A DNA stretch of 64,000 bases from Streptomyces sp. NBC_01750 (GTDB taxonomy: Bacteria; Actinomycetota; Actinomycetes; Streptomycetales; Streptomycetaceae), in NCBI RefSeq assembly GCF_035918095.1, contig NZ_CP109137.1, positions 5,210,001 to 5,274,000 on the forward strand. The letters are read 5' to 3'. Position 1 is the first letter of the stretch. Each line of letters opens with the position of its first letter. Below are positions 1 to 7,687 of the stretch, piece after piece. A program made the position numbers and the translations under genes. Under the pieces are notes generated by a model. That model saw nothing but the letters and a program-made list of their open reading frames with translations. It searched no databases and was not told the origin of the DNA.

Positions 1-1204
1 CGACAAGATCGGCGGGCTGCTCAAGCCGGAGCTGCCGCACGGCTTCGTCGGCGTGCGGGAGGCCTTCGGCAAGCTCGGCACGATGGTGCACGTGCCGCCG
101 AAGAAGGTGAAGGACGCGCCGGTGCATGAGGTGGTCCTGCGCGGCGACGATGTGGACCTGGACCAGTTGCCGGCGCTGTTCACCTGGCCGGAGGACGGCG
201 GCTCCTTCTTCAACCTGGGCCTCACGCACACCAAGCACCCGGAGACGGGTGTACGCAACCTCGGTCTGTACCGACTGCAGCGCCACGACAGGCGCACCAT
301 CGGCATGCACTGGCAGATCCACAAGGACAGCCGCAACCACTACCAGGTGGCGGCCAAACGCGGTGAGCGGCTGCCGGTCGCGATCGCCTTCGGCTGCCCC
401 CCGGCCGTGACGTACGCGTCCACCGCGCCGCTGCCCGGCGATATCGACGAGTACCTCTTCGCGGGCTTCGTCCAGGGCAAGCGGATCGAGATGGTCGACT
501 GCAAGACGGTGCCGCTGCAGGTCCCGGCCAACGCCGAGGTCGTCGTCGAGGGGTGGCTGGAGCCCGGCGAGATGCTGCCCGAGGGGCCCTTCGGCGACCA
601 CACCGGCTTCTACACTCCGCAGGAGCCCTTCCCGGCACTGACCATCGACTGCGTCACGATGCGCAAGCGCCCGCTGCTGCAGTCGATCGTGGTGGGCCGG
701 CCGCCGACGGAGGACGGTCCGCTGGGCCGGGCAACGGAGCGGTTCTTCCTTCCCCTGCTCAAGATCATCGTGCCGGACATCGTGGACTACCACCTGCCCG
801 AGTCCGGCGGCTTCCACAACTGCGCGATCGTCTCGATCGACAAGAAGTACCCGAAGCACGCGCAGAAGGTCATGCACGCCATCTGGGGCGCGCACATGAT
901 GTCGCTGACGAAACTGATCGTCGTCGTGGACGCCGACTGCGACGTCCACGATCTGCACGAGGTCTCGTGGCGGGCGCTCGGCAACACCGACTACGCCCGT
1001 GACCTGACCGTCGTCGAAGGCCCGGTCGACCACCTCGACCATGCCTCGTACCAGCAGTTCTGGGGCGGCAAGGCGGGCATCGACGCGACGAAGAAACTCC
1101 CCGAGGAGGGGTACGTACGGGACGGCGGCTGGCCGAACATGGTCGAGTCCGACCCGGAGACGGCGGCGAAGGTCGACCGCCGCTGGAAGGAGTACGGCCT
1201 GTGA
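1..1204 (+). CDS. mqnL: UbiD-family decarboxylase (menaquinone pathway), 5' end outside window
   Basis: The reading frame is open from base 2 through the left edge, so the true start lies upstream; about 400 residues are visible out of roughly 485 usual for UbiD. The family uses prenylated FMN to decarboxylate aromatic or unsaturated acids. Family-like stretches include PEGPFGDHTGFY and the C-terminal FWGGKAGIDATKK. The stop overlaps the GTG of a UbiA-type prenyltransferase (GTGA) and a UbiX gene follows, so I infer the late futalosine-pathway decarboxylation of the prenylated 1,4-dihydroxy-6-naphthoate product. The symbol mqnL rests on that context; the enzyme family itself is clear. Confidence 0.85.
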   Translation, partial: DKIGGLLKPELPHGFVGVREAFGKLGTMVHVPPKKVKDAPVHEVVLRGDDVDLDQLPALFTWPEDGGSFFNLGLTHTKHPETGVRNLGLYRLQRHDRRTIGMHWQIHKDSRNHYQVAAKRGERLPVAIAFGCPPAVTYASTAPLPGDIDEYLFAGFVQGKRIEMVDCKTVPLQVPANAEVVVEGWLEPGEMLPEGPFGDHTGFYTPQEPFPALTIDCVTMRKRPLLQSIVVGRPPTEDGPLGRATERFFLPLLKIIVPDIVDYHLPESGGFHNCAIVSIDKKYPKHAQKVMHAIWGAHMMSLTKLIVVVDADCDVHDLHEVSWRALGNTDYARDLTVVEGPVDHLDHASYQQFWGGKAGIDATKKLPEEGYVRDGGWPNMVESDPETAAKVDRRWKEYGL

Positions 1205-2103
1205 GCAGTGCCGCCGCCGCAGTCCCTCAACCCGGTGGGACCAAGGCCTTCCTCCGGCTGGTGATGATCGAGCACTCGGTCTTCGCGCTCCCTTTCGCGT
1301 ACATCGCCTCGCTGACCGCGATGTTCCAGCTGGACGAGAGCATCCACTGGGGGCGGCTGCTGCTGGTGACGATCGCGATGGTGGGCCTGCGCACCTTCGC
1401 GATGGCCTGCAACCGCATCATCGACCGCGAGATCGACGCCCGTAATCCGCGTACCGCGGGACGCGAGCTGGTGACCGGCGCGGTCTCGGTGAGGTCGGCC
1501 TGGACCGGCGCGCTGGTCGCCGTCGTCGTCTTCCTCGGGGCGGCCGCCGCGCTGAACCCGCTGTGTCTCGCGCTCGCCCCCATCGCGGTGATCCCGATGG
1601 TGGTCTATCCGTACGGCAAGCGGTTCACGAACTTCCCGCACGCCATCCTCGGACTCGCCCAGGCGATGGGCCCGGTCGGCGCGTGGATCGCGATCACCGG
1701 CCAGTGGTCCTGGGACGCGGTGATCCTCGGTCTCGCGGTCGGCGTCTGGATCGGCGGCTTCGACCTGATCTTCGGCTGCCAGGACGTCCAGGCGGACCGT
1801 GCGCAGGGCGTGATGTCCGTACCGGCCCGCTTCGGCATCCCGGCCGCGCTGTACGGCGCGCGCGTATCGCATGTCGTCACGACGGTTCTGCTGGTCTGGT
1901 ACGCGCTGGCCACGGACGCGGGCGGGTTCTTCTGGCTGGGCCTGGTGATCGTCGCCGCGGCGTTCCTGTACGAGCACTCGATCGTGACGCCGCACGACCT
2001 GTCCCGTCTCAACCGTGCGTTCTTCACGGTCAACGGCTTCATCGGGATCGCACTCTTCGGGTGTGCGCTGCTCGATCTGCTGGTGCGCGGCCTGACCGTG
2101 TAA
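1201..2103 (+). CDS. mqnP: UbiA-family prenyltransferase MqnP
   Basis: Predicted integral membrane prenyltransferase of 300 residues that attaches the polyprenyl tail to 1,4-dihydroxy-6-naphthoate. The first aspartate-rich motif NRIIDREID lies at about residues 71-79 and a second one, CQDVQADR, at about 193-200; both bind the Mg-diphosphate of the donor. Eight or so hydrophobic segments fill the rest. The GTG start overlaps the stop of the UbiD gene by four bases, implying translational coupling. Neighbouring UbiD and UbiX genes and the later mqnE/A/C genes favour MqnP over MenA or a heme O synthase. Confidence 0.9.
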   Translation: MSSAAAAVPQPGGTKAFLRLVMIEHSVFALPFAYIASLTAMFQLDESIHWGRLLLVTIAMVGLRTFAMACNRIIDREIDARNPRTAGRELVTGAVSVRSAWTGALVAVVVFLGAAAALNPLCLALAPIAVIPMVVYPYGKRFTNFPHAILGLAQAMGPVGAWIAITGQWSWDAVILGLAVGVWIGGFDLIFGCQDVQADRAQGVMSVPARFGIPAALYGARVSHVVTTVLLVWYALATDAGGFFWLGLVIVAAAFLYEHSIVTPHDLSRLNRAFFTVNGFIGIALFGCALLDLLVRGLTV

Positions 2104-2156
2104 GCCATGGCGCACTGGCGGCCGAAGACCGCGCGCTGCCGGATATTGTCAGAGGT

Positions 2157-2831
2157 GTGGAGCCTGTGGAAGTGAAGAGCCGTCAGCCGTGGGTGGTGGG
2201 GGTCTCCGGGGCGTCCGGGACGCCGTACGCCGCCGCTGTACTGCGCGGGCTGCTGGCCGCGGGCGAGAGCGTGGACCTGGTGGTCAGCCGTGCCTCGCGG
2301 CTGACGCTGCTCGACGAGACCGGGATCGCCTTCCGCGACGCGCACTGGCGCGAGGATCTGCGGGAGTGGCTGGCGCGCGGGGCCGACGGCAAGCCGGGCA
2401 TCTTCAGGGTCGATGTCGATGACGTACGGCACTGGGCCGCGGGGGATCTGGCCGCCGGGCCTTCGTCCGGTTCGTATCCGGTGAAGGGGATGCTGATCGT
2501 GCCGGCGTCGACGGCGTGTGTGGCCGGGGTGGCGCTCGGGCTCTCGAAGGATCTGCTGCAGCGCGCGGCGAGCGTGACGCTCAAGGAGAGGCGGAAGCTT
2601 GTGGTCGCGGTGCGGGAGACTCCGCTGAACGGGCAGACCCTCAGGCATCTGGTGACGCTGGACGAGGCGGGCGCCGTGGTTCTGCCCGCCTCTCCGGCGT
2701 TCTACGCGGGGGCGACGCACATCCAGGATCTGGTGGACTTCGTCGCCGGGCGGGTGCTGGACGCGGCAGGGGTGCCGCATCAGCTGTACCGCCGTTGGGA
2801 GGGAGAGCTGGGTGGCTCTCGTTCGGATTAG
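2157..2831 (+). CDS. ubiX: UbiX-family flavin prenyltransferase
   Basis: Makes the prenylated FMN cofactor required by UbiD enzymes, here presumably for the UbiD protein two genes upstream. The N-terminal phosphate-binding motif GVSGASG sits at about residues 15-21, and the overall length of 224 residues suits the flavoprotein fold of UbiX/Pad1. GTG codons at 2157, 2166 and 2172 are all possible starts; the GGAG at 2159-2162 would best serve 2172, and I give the longest form. It lies 53 bp after mqnP on the same strand and probably belongs to the same transcript. In Streptomyces the futalosine literature may call this gene mqnM; I keep the enzyme-family name. Confidence 0.85.
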   Translation: MEPVEVKSRQPWVVGVSGASGTPYAAAVLRGLLAAGESVDLVVSRASRLTLLDETGIAFRDAHWREDLREWLARGADGKPGIFRVDVDDVRHWAAGDLAAGPSSGSYPVKGMLIVPASTACVAGVALGLSKDLLQRAASVTLKERRKLVVAVRETPLNGQTLRHLVTLDEAGAVVLPASPAFYAGATHIQDLVDFVAGRVLDAAGVPHQLYRRWEGELGGSRSD

Positions 2832-2837
2832 CCCGGG

Positions 2838-2984
2838 TTAGCGCTTCTTGGCGCGGCGAGCCGTGCGGGTCTTGTCGATCCGGTGGGCGGCAGCGGGCTG
2901 ATGGGCACGCGAGCGGTTGGCCAGCTCCTGCAGCTGTCGCATGTGGGCGTAGGCCATCTCGGTCGAGTACACGGTGAAGCTCAC
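2838..2984 (-). CDS. Small basic hypothetical protein
   Basis: A 48-residue minus-strand frame starting at GTG (2984). It has an Arg/Lys/His-rich C-terminus ending in RRAKKR and a short helix-like segment MAYAHMRQLQELANRSR. An alternative GTG at 2972 has AGGAG 11 bases upstream; the 2984 start has AGGA too close. The gene faces ubiX tail-to-tail and diverges from the AsnC-type regulator, sharing its intergenic region. Third-position G/C is high, which supports coding. No family recognised; nucleic-acid binding is only a guess from charge. Confidence 0.5.
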   Translation of the reverse strand: MSFTVYSTEMAYAHMRQLQELANRSRAHQPAAAHRIDKTRTARRAKKR

Positions 2985-3026
2985 TCCTGAAAGTTCGAAG
3001 GACTATTGCTGATCATCTGAAAGATT

Positions 3027-3047
3027 CGCAGGGTCATTGACCCTGCG
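3027..3047. promoter_or_regulatory. Perfect 10-bp inverted repeat, probable AsnC operator
   Basis: Arms CGCAGGGTCA and TGACCCTGCG are separated by one base. The right arm contains TTGACC (3037-3042), usable as a -35 element, with TATACG (3060-3065) 17 bp downstream as a -10 for the regulator gene starting at 3107. An operator over the -35 box of a Lrp/AsnC gene fits the autoregulation common in this family, which is inference here. It could also affect the divergent small gene. Confidence 0.55.
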
Positions 3048-3106
3048 TGCCTTAGATTCTATACGTAATCTTGCGAGATCGCTGAACAATGGAAGGGTCC
3101 AGGCAT

Positions 3107-3562
3107 ATGGACGCGGTGGACAGGCAGCTCATCCAGGCGCTCAGGGAGAACGGCCGGGCTTCGTACGCGGAGCTCGGCCGGCTCGTCGGGCTCTCGGGGC
3201 CCTCCGTCACCGATCGCATCAACCGCCTCGAGGCGGCAGGCGTCATCACCGGTTACCGGGCCACCGTCGACGCCGCCTCGCTCGGTCTCGGTGTCACGGC
3301 ACTGATCGGGATCTCGCTCTCCGACGCCGCCGACCACGATGACGTGGCGCGCCGGCTGAAGGACCTCGCCGAGATCGAGGACTGCTGGTTCATCGCGGGC
3401 GACGACTCGTACATGCTCAAGGTGCGGGCCGACAATGTCGACGGTCTGGAGAAGACGATCCGCCGGCTCTCCGGCACGAGGGGCGTCTCCCGTACGCGCA
3501 CCACGATCGTGCTCTCCACCAAGTGGGAGAACCGGGTCGGCGATCTGCCCGAGGAGGGCTAG
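3107..3562 (+). CDS. Lrp/AsnC-family transcriptional regulator
   Basis: A 151-residue DNA-binding protein with an N-terminal winged helix (MDAVDRQLIQALRENGR onward, recognition helix about residues 30-48) and a C-terminal RAM ligand-binding domain ending near IVLSTKWENR. The ATG at 3107 is chosen because GGAAGGG lies about ten bases upstream; an in-frame ATG at 3089 has no such site. A palindrome overlaps its putative -35 box. It sits directly between ubiX and mqnE, so control of menaquinone or aromatic-precursor genes is possible but unproven. The ligand is unknown. Confidence 0.9.
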   Translation: MDAVDRQLIQALRENGRASYAELGRLVGLSGPSVTDRINRLEAAGVITGYRATVDAASLGLGVTALIGISLSDAADHDDVARRLKDLAEIEDCWFIAGDDSYMLKVRADNVDGLEKTIRRLSGTRGVSRTRTTIVLSTKWENRVGDLPEEG

Positions 3563-3579
3563 GCGTACGGTTGGCGGAG

Positions 3580-3599
3580 CCTCCGGGGGGTCCCGGAGG
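3580..3599 (+). terminator. Hairpin after the AsnC gene
   Basis: Arms CCTCCGGG and CCCGGAGG enclose GGGT. It lies 18 bp after the AsnC stop and before mqnE, with no T-run, as usual in Streptomyces. It probably separates the two transcripts. Confidence 0.55.
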
Positions 3600-3645
3600 T
3601 GTCCCCCGGGACAGCACGGCGTAGACAAAATGGGAGGCGGCCTAA

Positions 3646-4824
3646 GTGACTGCATCTATTCAAGATGTGGGCCTCAAGCGCGAGCTGGAGGAGAAGGTCC
3701 GGGCCGGGGAGCGGCTGACCCGCGAGGACGGTATCGCCCTCTACGAGTCGGACGACCTGGCGTGGCTCGGCGGCCTCGCGCACGAGGTGAGGACGCGCAA
3801 GAACGGCGACGTCGTCCACTTCAACGTCAACCGCCACCTCAATATGACGAATGTGTGCACCGCGTCGTGTGCCTACTGCTCGTTCCAGCGCAAGCCGGGC
3901 GAGAAGGACGCGTACACCATGCGCATCGAGGAGGCCGTCCGCCTCGCCAAGGCGATGGAGGGCGAGAATCTCACCGAGCTGCACATCGTCAACGGGCTCC
4001 ACCCCAACCTGCCGTGGCGGTACTACCCGCGCTCGCTCAGCGAGCTCAAGAAGGCTCTGCCGAACGTCTCCCTGAAGGCCTTCACCGCCACCGAGATCCA
4101 CCACTTCGAGACCATCTCCGGGATGTCCGCGTCCGACATCCTCGACGAGCTGATCGAGGCCGGTCTGGAGTCGCTGACCGGCGGCGGCGCGGAGATCTTC
4201 GACTGGGAGGTCCGGCAGCACATCGTCGACCACCGCACCCACTGGGAAGACTGGTCGCGCATCCACCGCCTCGCGCACTCGAAGGGTCTCAAGACCCCGA
4301 GCACGATGCTCTACGGCCATATCGAGGAGCCCCGCCACCGCGTCGACCATGTGCTGCGGCTGCGTGAGCTGCAGGACGAGACCGGCGGTTTCCAGGTCTT
4401 CATCCCGCTGCGCTACCAGCACGACTTCGTGGACATGCAGGACGGCAAGGTCCGCAACCGGCTGCAGGCGCGCACGACGATGGCGACCGGTGCCGAGGCG
4501 CTGAAGACCTTCGCGGTCTCGCGGCTGCTGTTCGACAACGTGCCGCACGTCAAGGTGTTCTGGGTGATGCACGGTGTGCAGACCGCGCAGCTCGCGCTGC
4601 AGCACGGCGCGGACGACATGGACGGATCGGTCGTCGAGTACAAGATCACGCATGACGCGGACAACTACGGCACGCCCAACAAGCTGACCCGCGACGACCT
4701 GCTGGACCTGATTCGCGATGCGGGCTTCCGCCCGGTGGAGCGGAACACGCGGTACGAGATCATCCGCGAGTACCCGGGTCCGGACGCCGACCGGCGCGAG
4801 TCGCCGCAGCCGATGCGGTTCTGA
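3646..4824 (+). CDS. mqnE: Aminofutalosine synthase (radical SAM) MqnE
   Basis: Converts 3-[(1-carboxyvinyl)oxy]benzoate plus S-adenosylmethionine to 6-amino-6-deoxyfutalosine, the second futalosine-pathway step. The radical-SAM cluster motif is C71-T-A-S-C75-A-Y-C78, followed by the conserved stretch ELHIVNGLHPNLPW and the C-terminal SGS-like region. The length of 392 residues is normal. The GTG start is preceded by GGGAGG at 3632-3637. It resembles MqnC (later in this window) but differs in the motif and in the HIVNGLHP segment, which separates the two paralogues. Confidence 0.95.
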   Translation: MTASIQDVGLKRELEEKVRAGERLTREDGIALYESDDLAWLGGLAHEVRTRKNGDVVHFNVNRHLNMTNVCTASCAYCSFQRKPGEKDAYTMRIEEAVRLAKAMEGENLTELHIVNGLHPNLPWRYYPRSLSELKKALPNVSLKAFTATEIHHFETISGMSASDILDELIEAGLESLTGGGAEIFDWEVRQHIVDHRTHWEDWSRIHRLAHSKGLKTPSTMLYGHIEEPRHRVDHVLRLRELQDETGGFQVFIPLRYQHDFVDMQDGKVRNRLQARTTMATGAEALKTFAVSRLLFDNVPHVKVFWVMHGVQTAQLALQHGADDMDGSVVEYKITHDADNYGTPNKLTRDDLLDLIRDAGFRPVERNTRYEIIREYPGPDADRRESPQPMRF

Positions 4825-4921
4825 CCCCTCGTCCGTCCCTGAGTGCGGGGCCGCGTCCACACGCCGCTGCGGGGCCGGTCGCGGCTTCACCACAGGCCGG
4901 GGGCGCCCCGGGTTCTCCCGA

Positions 4922-4945
4922 AAGCCCCGGCTGCGGCCGGGGCTT
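4922..4945 (+). terminator. Terminator after mqnE
   Basis: Perfect 9-bp hairpin AAGCCCCGG / CCGGGGCTT with loop CTGCGG, about 100 bp beyond the mqnE stop and before the acetyltransferase gene. Confidence 0.75.
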
Positions 4946-5000
4946 CTCGCGTTGTGGACACGGGTTGAGCAACGCCGCTTGTAATGGCTAATCTCGACTC

Positions 5001-5525
5001 ATGGGCCTTACCTTTGAGTTGGATCCGCCGATCGACCGCCCCCTGCGGGACGGGGTCGTCTCGCTCTGGGCCGACGTGTCCAACGCGGACGGGGCCGTCG
5101 GTTTTGTGCCGCCGGTGACCGACGACGCCGTGCGGCCCGAGTTCGTGAAGCATCTGGTCGCGATGGCCGAGGGCCGCACCCGGCTGCTCGTGGGTTACGA
5201 CGACGAGGGCGCCGTCGCGGCCACCGCCTTCTTCACGTACAACATGCACCGGCTGATGCGGCACTGGGTCTGGCTCTACACGGTGATGGTGCACCCCAGG
5301 TACCAGGGCAACGGCTACGGCCGCGAACTGATGGCCGCGGCCGCCGATGCCGCCCGGACCTTCGACGGCATCGAGGCGATACGGCTCACCTGCCGTGGCG
5401 GCACCGGAGCCGACCGCTTCTACGCCGCCTGCGGATACAAGGAGGTCGGACGCGTGCCCGGGGGGATCCGGGTCGCCGAGGGTGACGACCGCGACGACAT
5501 CGTGATGCTGCTGCCGCTGATCTGA
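5001..5525 (+). CDS. GNAT-family N-acetyltransferase
   Basis: A 174-residue single-domain acetyltransferase. The acetyl-CoA pyrophosphate loop is visible as HPRYQGNGYGRELM at about residues 96-110 (Q/R-x-x-G-x-G/A form), with the preceding beta strand VWLYTVMV. The C-terminal part has AIRLTCRGGTGADRFYAACGY, typical of the GNAT beta-6/beta-7 region. The substrate cannot be deduced. It stands alone after the mqnE terminator, 77 bp before a small membrane protein gene. Confidence 0.85.
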   Translation: MGLTFELDPPIDRPLRDGVVSLWADVSNADGAVGFVPPVTDDAVRPEFVKHLVAMAEGRTRLLVGYDDEGAVAATAFFTYNMHRLMRHWVWLYTVMVHPRYQGNGYGRELMAAAADAARTFDGIEAIRLTCRGGTGADRFYAACGYKEVGRVPGGIRVAEGDDRDDIVMLLPLI

Positions 5526-5602
5526 ACCCACGTGAATCGGACAGGGCCGGGCGTGCTTCACTGGACGGGCACGATCCGTCGTACGAAGAGAGAAGGCCCG
5601 TC

Positions 5603-5899
5603 GTGTCCGCTGCCAAGTCGAGCGCCGCGATCCGGTACACCACGCTGCGCCTCGCCATCTTCATCGGCTGCTTCGTCCTCGTGGGCACCCTGGTTCAGGT
5701 GGGCGTGCTGCCCAAGGGGCTCGGCGACTCCAACTTCGTCTGGGTGATCCTGCTCGCGCTCGTCGTGTCCGCGCCGCTCAGCTTCATCCTGCTGCGCAAG
5801 CAGCGTGACGCCATGTCCGAGCAGATCGTCGGCAAGGTCGACCGTGCCAAGGCCAGGCTCGACGCGAACCGTTCGCAGGAGGACGGCGCCGTCCAGTAG
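5603..5899 (+). CDS. DUF4229 small membrane protein
   Basis: A 98-residue protein with two hydrophobic segments (about residues 16-36 and 45-63), then a basic, helical tail with LLRKQRDAMSEQIVGKVDRA. This layout matches the actinobacterial DUF4229 family, frequently found beside menaquinone genes in Streptomyces. GTG start at 5603 after AAGAGAGAAGG. Function unknown; a membrane adaptor role near quinone biosynthesis would be speculation. Confidence 0.8.
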   Translation: MSAAKSSAAIRYTTLRLAIFIGCFVLVGTLVQVGVLPKGLGDSNFVWVILLALVVSAPLSFILLRKQRDAMSEQIVGKVDRAKARLDANRSQEDGAVQ

Positions 5900-5930
5900 G
5901 CCCGCGTAAGCCTTTTCACACTCAACCCGC

Positions 5931-5964
5931 GCCCCGGCAGGAGCAGTCGCTCCCCAGCCGGGGC
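5931..5964 (+). terminator. Hairpin after the DUF4229 gene
   Basis: Arms GCCCCGGC (5931-5938) and GCCGGGGC (5957-5964) with an 18-base loop, 31 bp after the stop codon. It isolates this gene from the leader-peptide promoter downstream. Confidence 0.6.
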
Positions 5965-6011
5965 GTCGGCGTTTCCGGCCTGCCGTGCCGGCCCGGACCC
6001 CAAGGGGAGCT

Positions 6012-6041
6012 TTGAGGTTCACAAAGTTAAAGTGTTAACGT
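6012..6041 (+). promoter_or_regulatory. Promoter of the leader peptide/symporter, with overlapping inverted repeat
   Basis: TTGAGG (6012-6017) and TAACGT (6036-6041) are 18 bp apart; seven bases then separate the -10 from the ATG at 6049, the spacing of a leaderless transcript. A 5-bp inverted repeat GTTAA-AGTG-TTAAC (6026-6039) overlaps the -10 and could be a repressor site. Confidence 0.55.
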
Positions 6042-6048
6042 GTTGCGC

Positions 6049-6156
6049 ATGAAGACAGCAGTGCGCCACCACGACGCCGTGAGCATCCCGCTCGTGGCGC
6101 GCCTGCATGTCGATCTGTGCCGCTGTATGTCCGCGGTCTGTTGCCGCTCGGTCTGA
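6049..6156 (+). CDS. Cysteine-rich putative leader peptide
   Basis: A 35-residue frame ending in VDLCRCMSAVCCRSV, with four cysteines in the last 16 residues. It belongs to the small Streptomyces 'putative leader peptide' type with a conserved R-L-H-V-D-L-C-R core, usually found before sulfur- or cysteine-related genes. The ATG sits seven bases after a -10 box, so the transcript is probably leaderless; a GTG at 6061 is an alternative start. A strong hairpin at 6170-6200 follows, then the symporter gene. Known polycysteine upstream frames in mycobacteria act as cysteine-responsive attenuators; the same role is inferred here. Confidence 0.75.
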   Translation: MKTAVRHHDAVSIPLVARLHVDLCRCMSAVCCRSV

Positions 6157-6169
6157 CCCCGGCCTCACA

Positions 6170-6200
6170 GCGGCGCCGCGCAATTGCGCATGGGCGCCGC
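6170..6200 (+). promoter_or_regulatory. Nested hairpin between leader peptide and symporter, candidate attenuator
   Basis: Outer arms GCGGCGCC (6170-6177) and GGCGCCGC (6193-6200) enclose the palindrome GCGCAATTGCGC. It starts 14 bases after the leader stop and ends about 34 bases before the GGAG that serves the symporter, so a stalled ribosome on the Cys codons could alter its folding. Confidence 0.55.
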
Positions 6201-6247
6201 ACCCCCGTCCCCGTATGTCTTTACGCCATATCTGGAGTGTGTCCTCC

Positions 6248-7597
6248 GTGTCCGCGAACACCGCGTCCACCACGGCCGGGAAGCCCTCGGGCTCCGGCTT
6301 CCGTATACCCAAGGTCCCGTTCTGGGCCCAGATCGCCGCCGGTCTGGCGCTCGGCGTCCTGCTCGGCTGGCTCGCCCGCAGCCAGGACATCGGCTGGCTG
6401 AAGGACACGCTCGACCAGATCGGCTCGATCTTCGTCCAGCTGCTGAAGCTGGCCGTCGCGCCGCTCGTCTTCTTCGCGATCCTGGTGTCGATCACCAACC
6501 TCCGTAAGGTCAACAACGCCGCCAGACTGGCCACCCGCACGCTTCTCTGGTTCATGATCACGTCGCTGATCGCGGTCGCCATCGGCCTCGCGATCGGCCT
6601 GCTCACCAACCCGGGCGCGGGCACCGGACTTACGCCGAAGGACGGCAAGGCCCCCGACCACCACGGGACCTGGATCGACTTCCTCACCGGCATCGTCCCG
6701 ACGGACATCGTCACGCCGTTCGCCACGCTCGAGGTTCTCCAGATCGTCTTCCTGGCCGTCGTCGCCGGTATCGCCGCGCTGGCGCTCGGCGAGAAGGCCA
6801 AGCCCATCCTCACGCTCAGCGAGGCCGTGCTCGAGTTGCTGCAGAAGGCCCTCTGGTGGGTCATCCGACTGGCGCCCATCGGTACCGTCGGCCTCATCGG
6901 CTTCGCCATCGCCGACTACGGCTGGAACCTGATCAGCAAGTACGCGACGTTCACCGCGGACGTCTACATCGGCTGCGCGCTGGTGCTCTTCGGCGTCTAC
7001 CCGCTGCTGCTGGCGACCGTCGCCAAGGTCAACCCGGTCCAGTTCTACAAGGGCGCCTGGCCGGCCATCCAGCTGGCCTTCGTCTCCCGCTCCTCGGTCG
7101 GCACGATGCCGGTCACGCAGAAGGTCACCGAGCGTCTCGGCGTGCCGAAGGAGTACACCTCGTTCGCCGTTCCGTTCGGCGCGACGACCAAGATGGACGG
7201 CTGCGCGGCGATATACCCGGCGCTCGCCGCGATCTTCATCGCGCAGATCTTCGATGTGCAGCTCGGTATCCAGGACTATCTGCTGATCGCCTTCGTCTCG
7301 GTCGTCGGCTCGGCGGCCACCGCCGGACTGACCGGCGCCACGGTCATGCTGACGCTGACTCTCTCCACGCTGGGTCTGCCGCTGGAGGGTGTGGGACTGC
7401 TGATGGCGATCGACCCCATCCTGGACATGATGAGGACCGCCACGAACGTCGCAGGTCAAGCACTGGTTCCGGTCATCGTCGCGGCACGCGAGAAGATCCT
7501 CGACCACGACGCCTACAACTCGGCGAAGTCCTCGCCGATCGACGAGTACGACGCCCGCGAGGCCGAGCAGAAGGTGGCCGTGCCGGTCGCCGCCTAG
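6248..7597 (+). CDS. Dicarboxylate/amino acid:cation symporter (DAACS family)
   Basis: A 449-residue secondary transporter with about eight membrane segments and two hairpins. The serine-rich HP1 motif is SRSSVGTMP near residue 280, the TM7 motif reads TTKMDGCAAIYPA near 315, and TM8 has ILDMMRTATNVAGQ near 393. The TM7 and TM8 motifs differ from the usual NMDGT and NVxGD. The start at GTG 6248 has GGAG ten bases upstream; frames further upstream overlap the leader peptide. Because the leader is cysteine-rich and the DAACS family includes the cystine importer TcyP, cystine or a related sulfur amino acid is my preferred substrate; C4-dicarboxylate or glutamate remain possible. Confidence 0.85.
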   Translation: MSANTASTTAGKPSGSGFRIPKVPFWAQIAAGLALGVLLGWLARSQDIGWLKDTLDQIGSIFVQLLKLAVAPLVFFAILVSITNLRKVNNAARLATRTLLWFMITSLIAVAIGLAIGLLTNPGAGTGLTPKDGKAPDHHGTWIDFLTGIVPTDIVTPFATLEVLQIVFLAVVAGIAALALGEKAKPILTLSEAVLELLQKALWWVIRLAPIGTVGLIGFAIADYGWNLISKYATFTADVYIGCALVLFGVYPLLLATVAKVNPVQFYKGAWPAIQLAFVSRSSVGTMPVTQKVTERLGVPKEYTSFAVPFGATTKMDGCAAIYPALAAIFIAQIFDVQLGIQDYLLIAFVSVVGSAATAGLTGATVMLTLTLSTLGLPLEGVGLLMAIDPILDMMRTATNVAGQALVPVIVAAREKILDHDAYNSAKSSPIDEYDAREAEQKVAVPVAA

Positions 7598-7618
7598 GTC
7601 ACAACGGTCTGGGACGCT

Positions 7619-7652
7619 TGTGCCCGCACCCGGGTCTCCGGGTGCGGGCACA
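7619..7652. terminator. Bidirectional terminator between symporter and glycosyltransferase
   Basis: A perfect 15-bp hairpin, arms TGTGCCCGCACCCGG and its complement, with loop GTCT. It lies between two converging genes and can serve both. Confidence 0.85.
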
Positions 7653-7687
7653 GCCGTCGGCGGTACGGCTGGGCGTCTGTGCGGGTT

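Noticed and set aside
1605..2780. 391-codon minus-strand frame opposite mqnP/ubiX
   Set aside because: It is antisense to two well-recognised genes and its translation is Arg/His/Pro-rich without motifs, typical of a shadow frame in high-GC DNA.
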